Positions 1 to 7,469 of a stretch of DNA of 39,436 nucleotides are shown here, piece by piece. Within the stretch, counting starts at the first letter, position 1, and every line of letters starts with the position of its first letter. The translations under genes were made by a program, and so were the position numbers. The DNA is from JBEHWX01 sp048498995 (GTDB taxonomy: Bacteria; Bacteroidota; Ignavibacteria; OLB7), in assembly GCA_048498995.1 (NCBI GenBank), contig JBEHWX010000056.1, forward strand, positions 1 to 39,436. The letters are read 5' to 3'. A model generated the notes under the pieces. That model did not search any database and was not told the DNA's origin. It worked only from the letters and a program-made list of their open reading frames with translations.

Positions 1-57
1 GGTCCGGCGGCGCGTGATGAGTGCGTTGAGGATATCCGGGAAAGCCGCGGGCTTCAC
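1..57 (-). CDS. Partial unknown gene, translationally coupled to the YciI gene
   Basis: A GTG at 57-55 overlaps the TGA stop of the preceding YciI-like gene (54-56) in a GTGA arrangement. The frame stays open for 19 codons to the window edge (reads MKPAAFPDILNALITRRRT). The overlap suggests translational coupling. YciI/DGPF genes often neighbour ECF sigma factor genes, but this short N-terminus does not identify one. Too little is visible to assign a function, and it could be a chance open frame. Confidence 0.3.
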   Translation of the reverse strand, partial: MKPAAFPDILNALITRRRT

Positions 58-404
58 TCCCAGACCACAACCGGGCGGATCTCGATCGATCCGATCTTGG
101 CCGAGGGGATCTTGGCGGCGAGCTCGAGCGCCTCGTCCAGATCCTTGCAGTCGAGAATATAGTATCCGCCGAGCTGCTCCTTGGTCTCGGCGAACGGGCC
201 GTCGGTGCGGAGCGATTCGCCGTCCCGCACGCGGACGGTCACCGCCTGGTTGGTCGGATGCAGCGCGTCCCCTCCGCGCGAGATTCCCTTTTCCATCACT
301 TCCTGCGTAAACGCCCCATACTCCCCATGCATGGCGTTGCGCTCTTCCTCGCTCATGGCGCTCCAGATGTTCTCGTCGTCATAGATCAGGAACATGTACT
401 TCAC
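54..404 (-). CDS. YciI/DGPF-family small protein (116 aa)
   Basis: The 116-residue protein has the YCII-related (DGPF) fold. It starts MKYMFLIYDDE, carries the signature DGPFAETKEQLGGYY near residues 69-83, and ends in a beta strand typical of the family. The start is GTG at 404, supported by GGAG about 7 nt upstream and by the family's usual MKYM beginning; an ATG lies three codons later. The family is a small ferredoxin-like alpha/beta barrel; some members are enzymes, and those next to ECF sigma factors have no proven reaction. A paralogue lies just upstream at 510-899 in the same orientation, so the two probably form one operon. The family call is firm; the role is unknown. Confidence 0.88.
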   Translation of the reverse strand: MKYMFLIYDDENIWSAMSEEERNAMHGEYGAFTQEVMEKGISRGGDALHPTNQAVTVRVRDGESLRTDGPFAETKEQLGGYYILDCKDLDEALELAAKIPSAKIGSIEIRPVVVWE

Positions 405-509
405 GATCGGTCTCCGATTGATGTTGATTGGGAAAGATCGAATGCGGCCGTCCCCGGGCGGGGCGGCATATCACGACGAACGGAGTCGGCCGGATCGACA
501 GGGAAGATG

Positions 510-899
510 TCACCCGGCGAAATTTTTTCCGCGGCCGTCCGGATGGGATCGGGCGCCGTTGCGGCCGGGGCGTACCTCGACGGCGCCATGCCTGGCGGCC
601 GGCAGCTCGGCCGCGATCCGAAGCGCCTGCTCCAGGTCGGCACAGTCGACGAGATGGAACCCGACAAGCTGCCCCCCGGCATCGGCAAACGGGCCGTCGG
701 TGGTCAGCATCCTCGCGCCCTGCAGGCGGACCGTGGTGGCCGTGCCGGAGGAATGGAGGAGGCAGGTCGCGACCAGCACCCGCTCCCCGACGAGCCTGAT
801 GGTGTGCGCGCCGTGGTCGTGATCGAGCGCCGCGAGCTCTTCCGGCGTCAGTCTCTCCTGGAAGCCTTCCCTCTGAAAGATCAGCAGCATGTAGCGCAT
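510..899 (-). CDS. YciI/DGPF-family small protein (129 aa), tandem paralogue
   Basis: This is a second DGPF-family protein, starting MRYMLLIFQREGF, with the signature TTDGPFADAGGQLVGFHLVDC. The frame is open further upstream to 1016, but the ATG at 899 is chosen because it aligns with the family start and has GGAG about 9 nt upstream. The C-terminal tail of about 20 residues (RNGARSHPDGRGKNFAG) is not part of the usual domain and may be a read-through extension. The stretch encoding it resembles the DNA just upstream of this gene, as if a segment had been duplicated along with the gene. It lies upstream of, and co-directional with, the gene at 54-404. Confidence 0.85.
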   Translation of the reverse strand: MRYMLLIFQREGFQERLTPEELAALDHDHGAHTIRLVGERVLVATCLLHSSGTATTVRLQGARMLTTDGPFADAGGQLVGFHLVDCADLEQALRIAAELPAARHGAVEVRPGRNGARSHPDGRGKNFAG

Positions 900-1046
900 G
901 AGCGAAATCTCCACGCGATGATTATGGCGCCGTCCGATGGTCCGTTGCCCTACTGATCGGCGCGGGTGAGCGGCGTCTGCCCCATAACGAGCGGGCGCTG
1001 GCCGGATCGACATCAAGAGAAGATTTTTGTTCCGCGGGGGATGTTA

Positions 1047-1062
1047 GAGGGTGTCTTAAAAG
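1047..1062 (+). repeat. IS left terminal inverted repeat
   Basis: This 16-nt repeat, GAGGGTGTCTTAAAAG, perfectly matches the reverse complement of 1885-1900. Confidence 0.95.
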
Positions 1063-1089
1063 GCTCGGTCGGCATCAGTAGCTTTGGGT

Positions 1090-1881
1090 ATGAGCTACCA
1101 ACTCTACCCAAGCGACCTATCCGACCGAGAGTGGAATCGCCTTGCGGCGTTGATTCCTCCGCGCAAGGTAGGTGGACGGCCTCGATCCAGTGACATGCGG
1201 CTGATCGTCAATGCGATCTTCTACATCGCACGCACCGGATGCACGTGGCGATATCTGCCTCGGGAGTATCGGCCGTGGAAGACCGTCTACGGCTACTTCC
1301 GACTCTGGCGCATCAATGGCCTCTGGGAGCGTATCAACGATCATCTCCGGGCCGCCGTGCGCACGCAAGAAGGTCGTGAGCGCCAGCCATCAGCCGGGAT
1401 TGTCGACTCGCAGAGCGTCAAGACCACCGAGCGCGGTGGCCCATCGCGCGGCTACGATGCCGGCAAGAAGGTCAGCGGACGCAAGCGCCACATTCTTGTC
1501 GATACGATCGGTCTGCTGCTGGCCGTCGTCGTTCATTCGGCCAGCATTCAGGATCGTGATGGTGCCAAGTTGGTGTTGGGGCGATTGAAACATCGGTTCA
1601 CGCGGCTGCGGTTGATCTGGGCCGATGGAGGCTATGCCGGCGCGCTGGTCGAATGGGTGCGATCGCTGCGCCGGCGGAATCGCCTACGCCTGGAGATTGT
1701 CAAGCGCGGCGATGATGTCAAAGGGTTCGTGGTTCTACCCCGACGATGGGTTGTCGAGCGCACCTTTGCATGGCTGGGTTTTCATCGCCGATTGAGCAAG
1801 GATTACGAAGCTCTCCCGGAAACAAGCGAGGCATTTGTTCACGTTGTTACGATCAAGCTGATGCTCGCACGACTTCAGTAA
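1090..1881 (+). CDS. IS5-family DDE transposase (263 aa)
   Basis: This is a full-length single-ORF transposase that catalyses cut-and-paste or copy transposition through a DDE triad. An N-terminal DUF4096-like region (residues 6-80, with SDREWNRLAALIPP and GCTWRYLP) is followed by a DDE_Tnp_1 domain. Visible catalytic residues are D106 (GIVDSQSVKTT), D179 (IWADGGYAG) and E223 in WVVERTFAWLGFHRRLSKDYE. The ATG at 1090 is preferred over a TTG two codons upstream. No frameshift is seen, unlike two-ORF IS5 relatives. It lies wholly inside the inverted repeats at 1047-1900 and is probably active. Confidence 0.95.
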   Translation: MSYQLYPSDLSDREWNRLAALIPPRKVGGRPRSSDMRLIVNAIFYIARTGCTWRYLPREYRPWKTVYGYFRLWRINGLWERINDHLRAAVRTQEGRERQPSAGIVDSQSVKTTERGGPSRGYDAGKKVSGRKRHILVDTIGLLLAVVVHSASIQDRDGAKLVLGRLKHRFTRLRLIWADGGYAGALVEWVRSLRRRNRLRLEIVKRGDDVKGFVVLPRRWVVERTFAWLGFHRRLSKDYEALPETSEAFVHVVTIKLMLARLQ

Positions 1882-1884
1882 TGA

Positions 1885-1900
1885 CTTTTAAGACACCCTC
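1885..1900 (-). repeat. IS right terminal inverted repeat
   Basis: CTTTTAAGACACCCTC is the exact reverse complement of the left end and is followed directly by the TTA target duplication. Confidence 0.95.
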
Positions 1901-1925
1901 TTACACCCGCGAAGCACGCACGTCC

Positions 1926-1933
1926 TACCTCTG
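1926..1933 (+). promoter_or_regulatory. Possible -7 element upstream of the DUF1573 gene
   Basis: TACCTCTG loosely fits the Bacteroidota -7 consensus TAnnTTTG and lies about 98 nt before the ATG at 2031. The IS right end is only 23 bp upstream, so any -33 element would be at or inside the insertion junction. Confidence 0.25.
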
Positions 1934-2030
1934 AATCATCTCCTCCTCAACGCCGGCCGTGCGTTGTCTCCGCGGGTTTGCCCCCTCTTGCCAACGGAGA
2001 ACGCGGCATTCGAATAATCCCCATACTCCC

Positions 2031-2771
2031 ATGCAAGTGGAACCAGGAATTCGGTTCGTGCGTGCACTGGCGGGCGCGCTCCTGATGTGTACGATCGCGA
2101 GCGTGGCTGCCGCCCAGCCGAGGATCGCAATTCTCGGCGGCGATACCGTGAATTTCGGCAGGGTTGGCGCCGAGATTCTGCGCCACGATCTCAACATCGT
2201 CAACTCGGGCTCCGACACGCTCCGAATCTCCGAGGTGCGTCCGAGCTGCGGCTGTACCACCGCCCCCATCGACAGAACAGTTCTCCCACCAGGAGATACG
2301 GCCACCGTCGACATTACACTGGATATCCGTTCGCGTCGTGGAGAGGTCACGAAATTCGTCGCGATAGCCTCCAATGATCCCAAACGTCCGACCGCGAGCG
2401 CGTGCCTGCGCGCATTCGTGGTGCAGGACGTTGTTGCCGAAGCCGGTCATTTCCCATTCGTCGATGCTTTGAAGGTCGGTGAGGATCATCCGTCGGAATT
2501 ATCCGTCACGAATATCGGAGATACTCCGATCACATTCTCACTGCCCCCAACGATAGATGACGACAGTGTGCGTGTCGAGTTCGCGATGATCGGGGATAAC
2601 CCCCTTCCTCCGGGCGAGAAAATCGTGGTGCGAGCATTGGTGCGTCCGAAATCCCTGGGGTTGAGCACGCATGTGGTGACGCTTCGAACCAGTGGATTCC
2701 ATACGCCCGAGTTGAAATTATCGCTGTTCAGCAGAGTATTGAGCTCGCAGAGAGATACTACCGCCAGATAA
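2031..2771 (+). CDS. Secreted DUF1573 (Ig-like) protein (246 aa)
   Basis: The protein has a signal peptide (hydrophobic FVRALAGALLMCTIASVAAA, ending AAAQ near residue 28). One DUF1573 domain follows, with the family hallmarks VNFGRVG, NIVNSGSDTLRISEVRPSCGCTT, LPPGDTATV and VAIASNDPKRP. A second, more diverged Ig-like module covers residues 140-235 (LSVTNIGDTPITFSLPP). DUF1573 is an ASPM/SPD-2/Hydin-like beta sandwich, common in secreted proteins of the FCB group; no enzymatic role is known. The SCGCTT cysteines are conserved. The start at ATG 2031 is chosen because it begins the signal peptide; an in-frame TTG/ATG extension upstream looks non-coding. There is no T9SS sorting domain. A fresh IS insertion lies about 130 bp upstream. 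Confidence 0.85.
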   Translation: MQVEPGIRFVRALAGALLMCTIASVAAAQPRIAILGGDTVNFGRVGAEILRHDLNIVNSGSDTLRISEVRPSCGCTTAPIDRTVLPPGDTATVDITLDIRSRRGEVTKFVAIASNDPKRPTASACLRAFVVQDVVAEAGHFPFVDALKVGEDHPSELSVTNIGDTPITFSLPPTIDDDSVRVEFAMIGDNPLPPGEKIVVRALVRPKSLGLSTHVVTLRTSGFHTPELKLSLFSRVLSSQRDTTAR

Positions 2772-2802
2772 CATAGAGTCCGATAGAACCTCGCACATAC
2801 TC

Positions 2803-2825
2803 CATACGGCATTGCCTGCCGTATG
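2803..2825 (+). terminator. Hairpin after the DUF1573 gene
   Basis: A perfect 8-bp stem CATACGGC / GCCGTATG has a 7-nt loop and lies 31 nt after the stop codon. There is no T tract, so it may be a transcript-end or stabilising hairpin rather than a classical terminator. Confidence 0.4.
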
Positions 2826-2865
2826 ATATCTCACATCCTCCAACCACCTTAATTCGAGGTATTGT

Positions 2866-3437
2866 ATGAAGGCAGTTCAACGCACGCTGGCTATCCTGTC
2901 AGTCGCAGTGGTTCTCTTCTGTCTCGGCGCGATCGGCGCGCATGCTCAGTGCCAACAGGCTGGGTCGGTCCGTACACGACCACATTTTCCATGACGCTCT
3001 CCACGCCGTCGGGACCCTGCGCGACGACCGTCACCGTGGTATACTGCGTTCCTGGGCCTTGGATCGGGCCAACGACGCAGTACTACATGGATCAGGTGAC
3101 GCTCAACCCCGCCTGTGCATCCTTTACCGGAAGCATCATGCGTCAGATCGGTCTCGAGCTCCTGAGGCAGAACCCGGCGAATCTTCCCTGCGCTCCTTGT
3201 CCGGCGCAGAATCCCGACTGGCGAGTCTCCTGGGCCTCCTGCGTCAGGGTCATCACGCTTCCCAACAACCAGATCCAGGCGGTCACCTGTGCCGGCGCGA
3301 CGGGAGCCTGCATCGACCTCTATCATATCTGCTGTGATCCGAAGACCGGGGCGATGAATATCACGTGGGTGGGGTATAGCCCCACGACGGACTGCACCGA
3401 TGTGGCCTGCACGCCGGTGTGCCCGCCGGCAATGTGA
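2866..3437 (+). pseudogene. Frameshifted Cys-rich secreted protein of unknown family
   Basis: The ATG at 2866 opens a clear signal peptide (MKAVQRTLAILSVAVVLFCL, then GAIGAHAQ-C). That frame stops at about 2994 after only 42 codons. The mature protein continues in another frame from about 2960 to the TGA at 3437 (GWVGPYTTTFSMTLS ... CTDVACTPVCPPAM). It is Cys-rich, with CAPC, CC and C-x4-C patterns, about 150 residues in all. A single-base deletion near 2955-2966 would explain the break: one extra base would give Gln-Cys-Gln-Gln-Gly-Trp-Val-Gly. No slippery heptamer is visible, so programmed frameshifting is unlikely. It could be a genuine pseudogene or a sequencing/assembly error. The protein resembles no family I recognise but has the look of the Cys-rich part of the T9SS protein at 32658. 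It has no T9SS domain. Confidence 0.7.
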
Positions 3438-3459
3438 GCGATGCTCTTGTGATTCTGAC

Positions 3460-3489
3460 GGGAGCGTTCCGGTTTACCGGAACGCTCCC
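3460..3489 (+). terminator. Strong hairpin, probable terminator
   Basis: A perfect 13-bp stem (GGGAGCGTTCCGG / CCGGAACGCTCCC) with loop TTTA lies 23 nt after the stop of the Cys-rich gene. It has no T run after it. It lies immediately before the promoter-like TATCTTGG of the next gene. Confidence 0.6.
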
Positions 3490-3495
3490 AGGCGT

Positions 3496-3503
3496 TATCT
3501 TGG
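3496..3503 (+). promoter_or_regulatory. Promoter -7-like element TATCTTGG
   Basis: TATCTTGG matches the recurrent TA[T/C]CTT[C/G] motif of this window and the Bacteroidota TAnnTTTG consensus in 7 of 8 positions. It is 34 nt before the ATG at 3537. Confidence 0.4.
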
Positions 3504-3536
3504 CTCCGTTCGCGACGGATTCAATAAACTCCCACC

Positions 3537-5810
3537 ATGGATTGTGTCATGACACGGTTCGGTATCACCTCGTTCCTGCGTTACCTTGTAGTCATCGCCA
3601 TACTCTGCGTCATTACCAGAGCACGATCTCACGCCCAGGAATGGGAGCGCCTGTCGGCCGACAATTCCGCCGTCGAGGTGATCGACGCGTCCACCATTGT
3701 CGTCGTTGGAGATATGGGGAAGATCATCCGCTCCGATGATGGCGGCGAGCACTGGCACACGCAGCGAAGCAACCGTTTCGAGGATCTCCATGATGTGCTG
3801 TTCACCGATAGGCTCCACGGTCTGATCGTGGGCAACGGGGGCGTCGTTCTCCGTAGTACCGATGGAGGAAGCCGCTGGCATCCCGTCGAGTCCGCGACCG
3901 GCCGCGCGCTCACGAGGATCCGCGCCGCATCGGCCACGCGGATGTGCGTCGTTGGCGATAGCGGCACCATTCTCGTCAGCAATGATGGCGGGGGGAGCTG
4001 GAGTCCGTCTTCCTCCGGCACGGTACAGGGGCTGTACGGCATTGCGTTCGCCACCGAAAGCACCGGCATCGCCGTCGGTGACAGCGGGACCGCGCTCCGC
4101 ACAACGGACGGTGGAGAAACGTGGTCCCCGATAATGCTCGGAGCGAGCGAATTCCTGTCGGATGTCGATTTCTCCGACGCGCGCAACGGGATTATCGTCG
4201 GTAACAACGAGATCACCTTCAGGACCACCGACGCGGGAGCGACCTGGGTTCAGGGAACGGATATCTCCGAGCAGACGACGTTCTACCGCATCGACATGAT
4301 CGACAGTCTGCACGCCGTCGCCGTCGGCGCCGATGCGAGAGGGAACACGGTCTGCGTGACGAGCGATGGAGGGGCGTCCTGGATCTCATCGGCGGCCGGC
4401 CTTCCGGTTTCCTTTGCCATGATCGTCAAGGATGTCGGGTTTTTCGATCCGCTGCACGGCGCGATCGTCGGCACATTTGGCGTGGTGGCAACGACGGCCG
4501 ATGGCGGACAATCATGGGTGTTCCGCTCCTTTGCCCCCTTGATCTTTCCCCTGTTCGGGAACCTGGGGCTTTTCGATGCCGGATTCACCGGCATGGACAC
4601 CATCTGCCTCGCCGCGTCGGAGGGAGGAGTGCTTCGCACGACTGACGGCGGCGCGACCTGGATCGACCGGCACTCTCCGGCCAGTGACAACCTCAGTGGC
4701 ATTCACTTCTTCGACGGCCAGCGGGGAATCGCTTTCGGCACGACGTTCGGGACGCTTCTGGAGTCGAATAACGCGGGGGAGAGCTGGAGTACGCTCGCCG
4801 ATGTCAATGGAACCAAGCCGGATGGCCTGACAACCGTCCATTTCCTCGACCGATTCACGGCGCATGCGGTCAACAATACCACGCTGTACACGATCACCGA
4901 TTTCGGGCGGACCTGGTCGGCAAGGAGCTTCGACGGTAATGAGGGAATTGCGTACGACGTACAGTTCGCCAGCCACGAGGTCGGGTTCGTTCTTCGAGTG
5001 TCGCTTCCGGCCCAGCCGAATGATGAGCCAACCTACACGGTACAGCGCACGCTAGATTCCGGGAAAACATGGCGGACGATCCTGACGCGCAAGGGGAGCA
5101 ACGAGTCGATTCAGTCCCTCTGGTTCCTCGATTCGCTCCGCGGCTTCGTCTGCGCGGGAGCCGGTTTCACGGGGCAGAGCAATGCAAAGCTCCTGAGAAC
5201 CACCGATGGTGGGCGTAGCTGGGACTCGGTCCTCAATGGCGTCCCGAATCTCGTGAATATCAGATTCTTCAGCCCGACCAGCGGCCTGCTCGTCGGCGCC
5301 GGCTCGCAGGTCTACATGACGACGGATGGTGGAGCCACCTGGAACCGCGAGCGGCTCTGGCCCGATGGGACGGTTCCGGACAGCACATTCACGTTCAGTC
5401 GAAGCGCCGTCGCTCCAGACAGGCGCACCGTGCTGGTCTATGGATTCGGCGTGATCTTCAGGAAGCAATTCTCGCGGGATGTCGCCGGGGTAGAGATGAT
5501 CTCGAACGGGACGGCTCCCTACCGTAACCCCTATCTCTACCTCGATATTCGTCCGAACCCCGTGACAGCCAAGGGGACGCATATTACCGTGTATGGCCTC
5601 TACAGCGTGCGAGATCAGCAGTCGACCCTCGGTATCTATGACATTCTGGGACGGAGAGTGCTCGACCTTACGCCGGCAATGCAGCTCAATGGCACGGGGA
5701 CGATGGCGACGGTCGATCTGTCGGGGAGGGATCTGCCCGTGGGCATGTATCTGCTGACGTTCAGAGCCGGCGCGGATTCGAAGACCGAACGGATCTTTAT
5801 CGCGCGGTAG
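3537..5810 (+). CDS. YCF48/Asp-box beta-propeller protein with T9SS sorting domain (757 aa)
   Basis: A signal peptide (hydrophobic YLVVIAILCVITRA, cleavage near SHAQ, residue 34) leads into a long array of Asp-box repeats of the form [ST]-x-D-G-G-x-[ST]-W. I count 13, from SDDGGEHW through STDGGSRW and TTDGGETW to the last TTDGGATW. These make YCF48/sortilin-like beta-propellers, usually surface or glycan-binding scaffolds; no catalytic residues are evident. The last 85 residues form a type A T9SS sorting domain (LDIRPNPVTAKG ... GIYDILGRRVLDL ... LPVGMYLLTF ... RIFIAR), so the product is predicted to cross the outer membrane by T9SS. Start ATG 3537 is used; a second in-frame ATG at 3549 would give an equally good signal peptide. 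A strong terminator follows at 5857. Confidence 0.9.
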   Translation: MDCVMTRFGITSFLRYLVVIAILCVITRARSHAQEWERLSADNSAVEVIDASTIVVVGDMGKIIRSDDGGEHWHTQRSNRFEDLHDVLFTDRLHGLIVGNGGVVLRSTDGGSRWHPVESATGRALTRIRAASATRMCVVGDSGTILVSNDGGGSWSPSSSGTVQGLYGIAFATESTGIAVGDSGTALRTTDGGETWSPIMLGASEFLSDVDFSDARNGIIVGNNEITFRTTDAGATWVQGTDISEQTTFYRIDMIDSLHAVAVGADARGNTVCVTSDGGASWISSAAGLPVSFAMIVKDVGFFDPLHGAIVGTFGVVATTADGGQSWVFRSFAPLIFPLFGNLGLFDAGFTGMDTICLAASEGGVLRTTDGGATWIDRHSPASDNLSGIHFFDGQRGIAFGTTFGTLLESNNAGESWSTLADVNGTKPDGLTTVHFLDRFTAHAVNNTTLYTITDFGRTWSARSFDGNEGIAYDVQFASHEVGFVLRVSLPAQPNDEPTYTVQRTLDSGKTWRTILTRKGSNESIQSLWFLDSLRGFVCAGAGFTGQSNAKLLRTTDGGRSWDSVLNGVPNLVNIRFFSPTSGLLVGAGSQVYMTTDGGATWNRERLWPDGTVPDSTFTFSRSAVAPDRRTVLVYGFGVIFRKQFSRDVAGVEMISNGTAPYRNPYLYLDIRPNPVTAKGTHITVYGLYSVRDQQSTLGIYDILGRRVLDLTPAMQLNGTGTMATVDLSGRDLPVGMYLLTFRAGADSKTERIFIAR

Positions 5811-5856
5811 CGGCCAGATAACGGCTTCGCCACGCGGGAGCCCGCTTCTCAACGGA

Positions 5857-5898
5857 CCACGAGGAGCTCGGAACATGCCGAGCTCCTCGTGGTTTTTT
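5857..5898 (+). terminator. Rho-independent terminator
   Basis: A perfect 15-bp GC-rich stem (CCACGAGGAGCTCGG / CCGAGCTCCTCGTGG) with a 6-nt loop is followed by TTTTTT. It lies 46 nt after the YCF48 gene. Confidence 0.92.
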
Positions 5899-6288
5899 GC
5901 ATGTGGCGCCTTTCCCCGGCTCGGCGCGGATGTGGCCTCGCCTCGAGGGATCCGCATCGTGAGGGGTATCCCCTTCATGAGATCGCGCGCGTTCGGCGTT
6001 GCCCGTTCGACACGGGGAAACGGCAACGGGGGCCGGAATCGTTTCCCCGAAGGAGCATCGTGCCAAGATAAATGTGCATTCGACGCGTCGTCTCATTATA
6101 TTCCCGCCATCGACGCTCTCCGGCAGGTCCTCCGGCGGCGTCGATCTTCCCGCATCGGCTCTGGATGCCGTGCCTCCATCGGGGAGCAGACTCCGACCAA
6201 CATCAGCCGTTCTCATTCACCGCCGGGATTCTCACGTTCTCCGATCGCCGGCGCACGTTCATTCACCTATTCTCACCTTGAGGTCACC
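5899..6288. other. Non-coding leader region before the S74 cluster
   Basis: No convincing gene is present. An open frame runs in from 5875 in the S74 frame but lacks a signal peptide or family similarity. TATATTCC at 6097-6104 is a possible -7 element; it would give a 5' UTR of about 185 nt. Confidence 0.5.
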
Positions 6289-7146
6289 ATGAATGGCCAC
6301 CGCATCACCGCGCGCGCAGCACTGCTTCTTGTCGGGCTTTCGTTCAGCGCCACCGCCGCCTTCGCGCAGGTCGCCTGGACAGCCGGCACCAACACCGGAG
6401 ATCTCGTCACCAATGGCTCCACCAGCCGCGTCGGCATCCTCACGAGCACTCCGAACGAGGCGCTCGACGTGAACGGAAATATCGTCGCCTCCGGGGGCAT
6501 TACCGCCGGGGGGCAGGTCAATATCAGCGCCGGTCTCACCGTGTCCGGCGCGGGGAATTTTCAGTCGGGATCATTTACCGATCTCAGCATCGCCAACGAT
6601 CTGAACGTTGCCGGCGACGTCAACGCCAACAATAACCTGAATGTGCATGGCAATGTCGACGTGAACGGAACCTTCCACGTCAACGGCACATCGGTCTTCA
6701 GCGACAACGTCAGCATGAGCCAGAATCTCAACGTGAACCTCGACGTGACGGCGTCCAATTACTTCACCTGGTCGGACGCGAGACTGAAAGAGAACATCAC
6801 GCCGATGACGAACGTGCTGGCAAAGCTGGAAAACATCCAGCCGGTCTACTACAACTACAACACCCTGCAGCCGCGACCGGCGGGACGTCAGCTCGGGTTC
6901 ATCGCGCAGGAGGTGCAGAAGGAATTCCCGGAGGCGGTCACGACGGCGAACAACGGCTACCTCGCGGTCGGTTACGGCAACATGGCCGCCGTTGCCATCG
7001 AGGCCGTGAAGGAGCAGCAGAAGACGATTCAGCAGCTTCGCGCCGCCAACGCCGATCTGGAGGCGCGCCTGGCGCGGATGGAAGCGGCTCTTCAGAAGCT
7101 CACCGGATGCTGCCCGGAGCCCGGGACGGCGCCGAACCTGAAGTGA
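6289..7146 (+). CDS. Secreted hexapeptide-repeat protein with C-terminal S74 chaperone domain, copy 1 (285 aa)
   Basis: A signal peptide (residues 1-27, ending AFAQ) precedes a short globular stretch (TSRVGILTSTPNEALDVNG). Residues 98-157 form ten consecutive hexapeptides of type [ND]-L-N-V-x-x. A Peptidase_S74 (endosialidase-type intramolecular chaperone) domain begins at SDARLKENI, with the expected catalytic dyad S162 and K167. In known S74 proteins this domain drives trimerisation of a beta-structured fibre and cuts itself off just before the Ser. After the domain comes a coiled coil (AVKEQQKTIQQLRAANADLE) and a tail with CC (TGCCPEPGT). Export would be by Sec; there is no T9SS domain. 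ATG 6289 is chosen because it starts the signal peptide. Two paralogues follow in tandem, and this is the most diverged of the three. Confidence 0.9.
   Translation: MNGHRITARAALLLVGLSFSATAAFAQVAWTAGTNTGDLVTNGSTSRVGILTSTPNEALDVNGNIVASGGITAGGQVNISAGLTVSGAGNFQSGSFTDLSIANDLNVAGDVNANNNLNVHGNVDVNGTFHVNGTSVFSDNVSMSQNLNVNLDVTASNYFTWSDARLKENITPMTNVLAKLENIQPVYYNYNTLQPRPAGRQLGFIAQEVQKEFPEAVTTANNGYLAVGYGNMAAVAIEAVKEQQKTIQQLRAANADLEARLARMEAALQKLTGCCPEPGTAPNLK
6583..6762 (+). repeat. 18-nt periodic coding repeat (ten hexapeptides), copy 1
   Basis: The translated units read DLSIAN, DLNVAG, DVNANN, NLNVHG, NVDVNG, TFHVNG, TSVFSD, NVSMSQ, NLNVNL and DVTASN, with no register slip, ending four residues before the S74 SDARLK motif. 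Aliphatic residues recur at positions 2 and 4 of each unit. Confidence 0.8.
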
Positions 7147-7218
7147 TGCCCGGATCACGCGTCGTGGAGTAGATGTCGCCGCCGGCCAACAGCCGGCTTG
7201 CGGCAACGATGATGGGAG

Positions 7219-7246
7219 GGGCACGGCGCCATCCGGCGCCGTGCCC
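7219..7246 (+). terminator. Strong hairpin after S74 copy 1
   Basis: A perfect 12-bp stem GGGCACGGCGCC / GGCGCCGTGCCC with loop ATCC lies 72 nt after the stop. No T run follows. The rest of 7147-7469 (323 bp) holds nothing else that I can support. Confidence 0.55.
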
Positions 7247-7469
7247 GATTCCAAGGAATATTCAGCCCGAATCGATCTCGTTTTATCGTGCCGATTGTCG
7301 CGAAGGTCCAGCGGATCGGCATCGAGAGGCGTGCGAGCCCGGAGCTGCCGGCATCGCGCGAAGCGTCGGAATAGTTCCGATCGGTCATCGCGTTCCATCA
7401 CGTCGCCGGAATCCCATCCCAAGGTACCGGCGCGGCATGTCACACATCATTTCCATCACGAGGCTCATC

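Larger units (their letters stand above)
1044..1903. mobile_element. Complete IS5-family insertion sequence (854 bp) with TTA target duplication
   Basis: The element spans 1047-1900. It is bounded by perfect 16-bp terminal inverted repeats, GAGGGTGTCTTAAAAG at 1047-1062 and its reverse complement at 1885-1900. A 3-bp direct repeat TTA flanks both ends (1044-1046 and 1901-1903). The size, single transposase ORF and 3-bp TNA-type target duplication fit the IS1031 subgroup of IS5; the IS427 subgroup is the alternative. Intact ends, intact target duplication and an uninterrupted transposase suggest recent insertion. Confidence 0.95.

Noticed and set aside
2950..2970. Programmed -1 frameshift in the Cys-rich gene
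   Set aside because: No X-XXY-YYZ slippery heptamer or downstream pseudoknot-like stem is visible near the switch, so a simple deletion is more likely.
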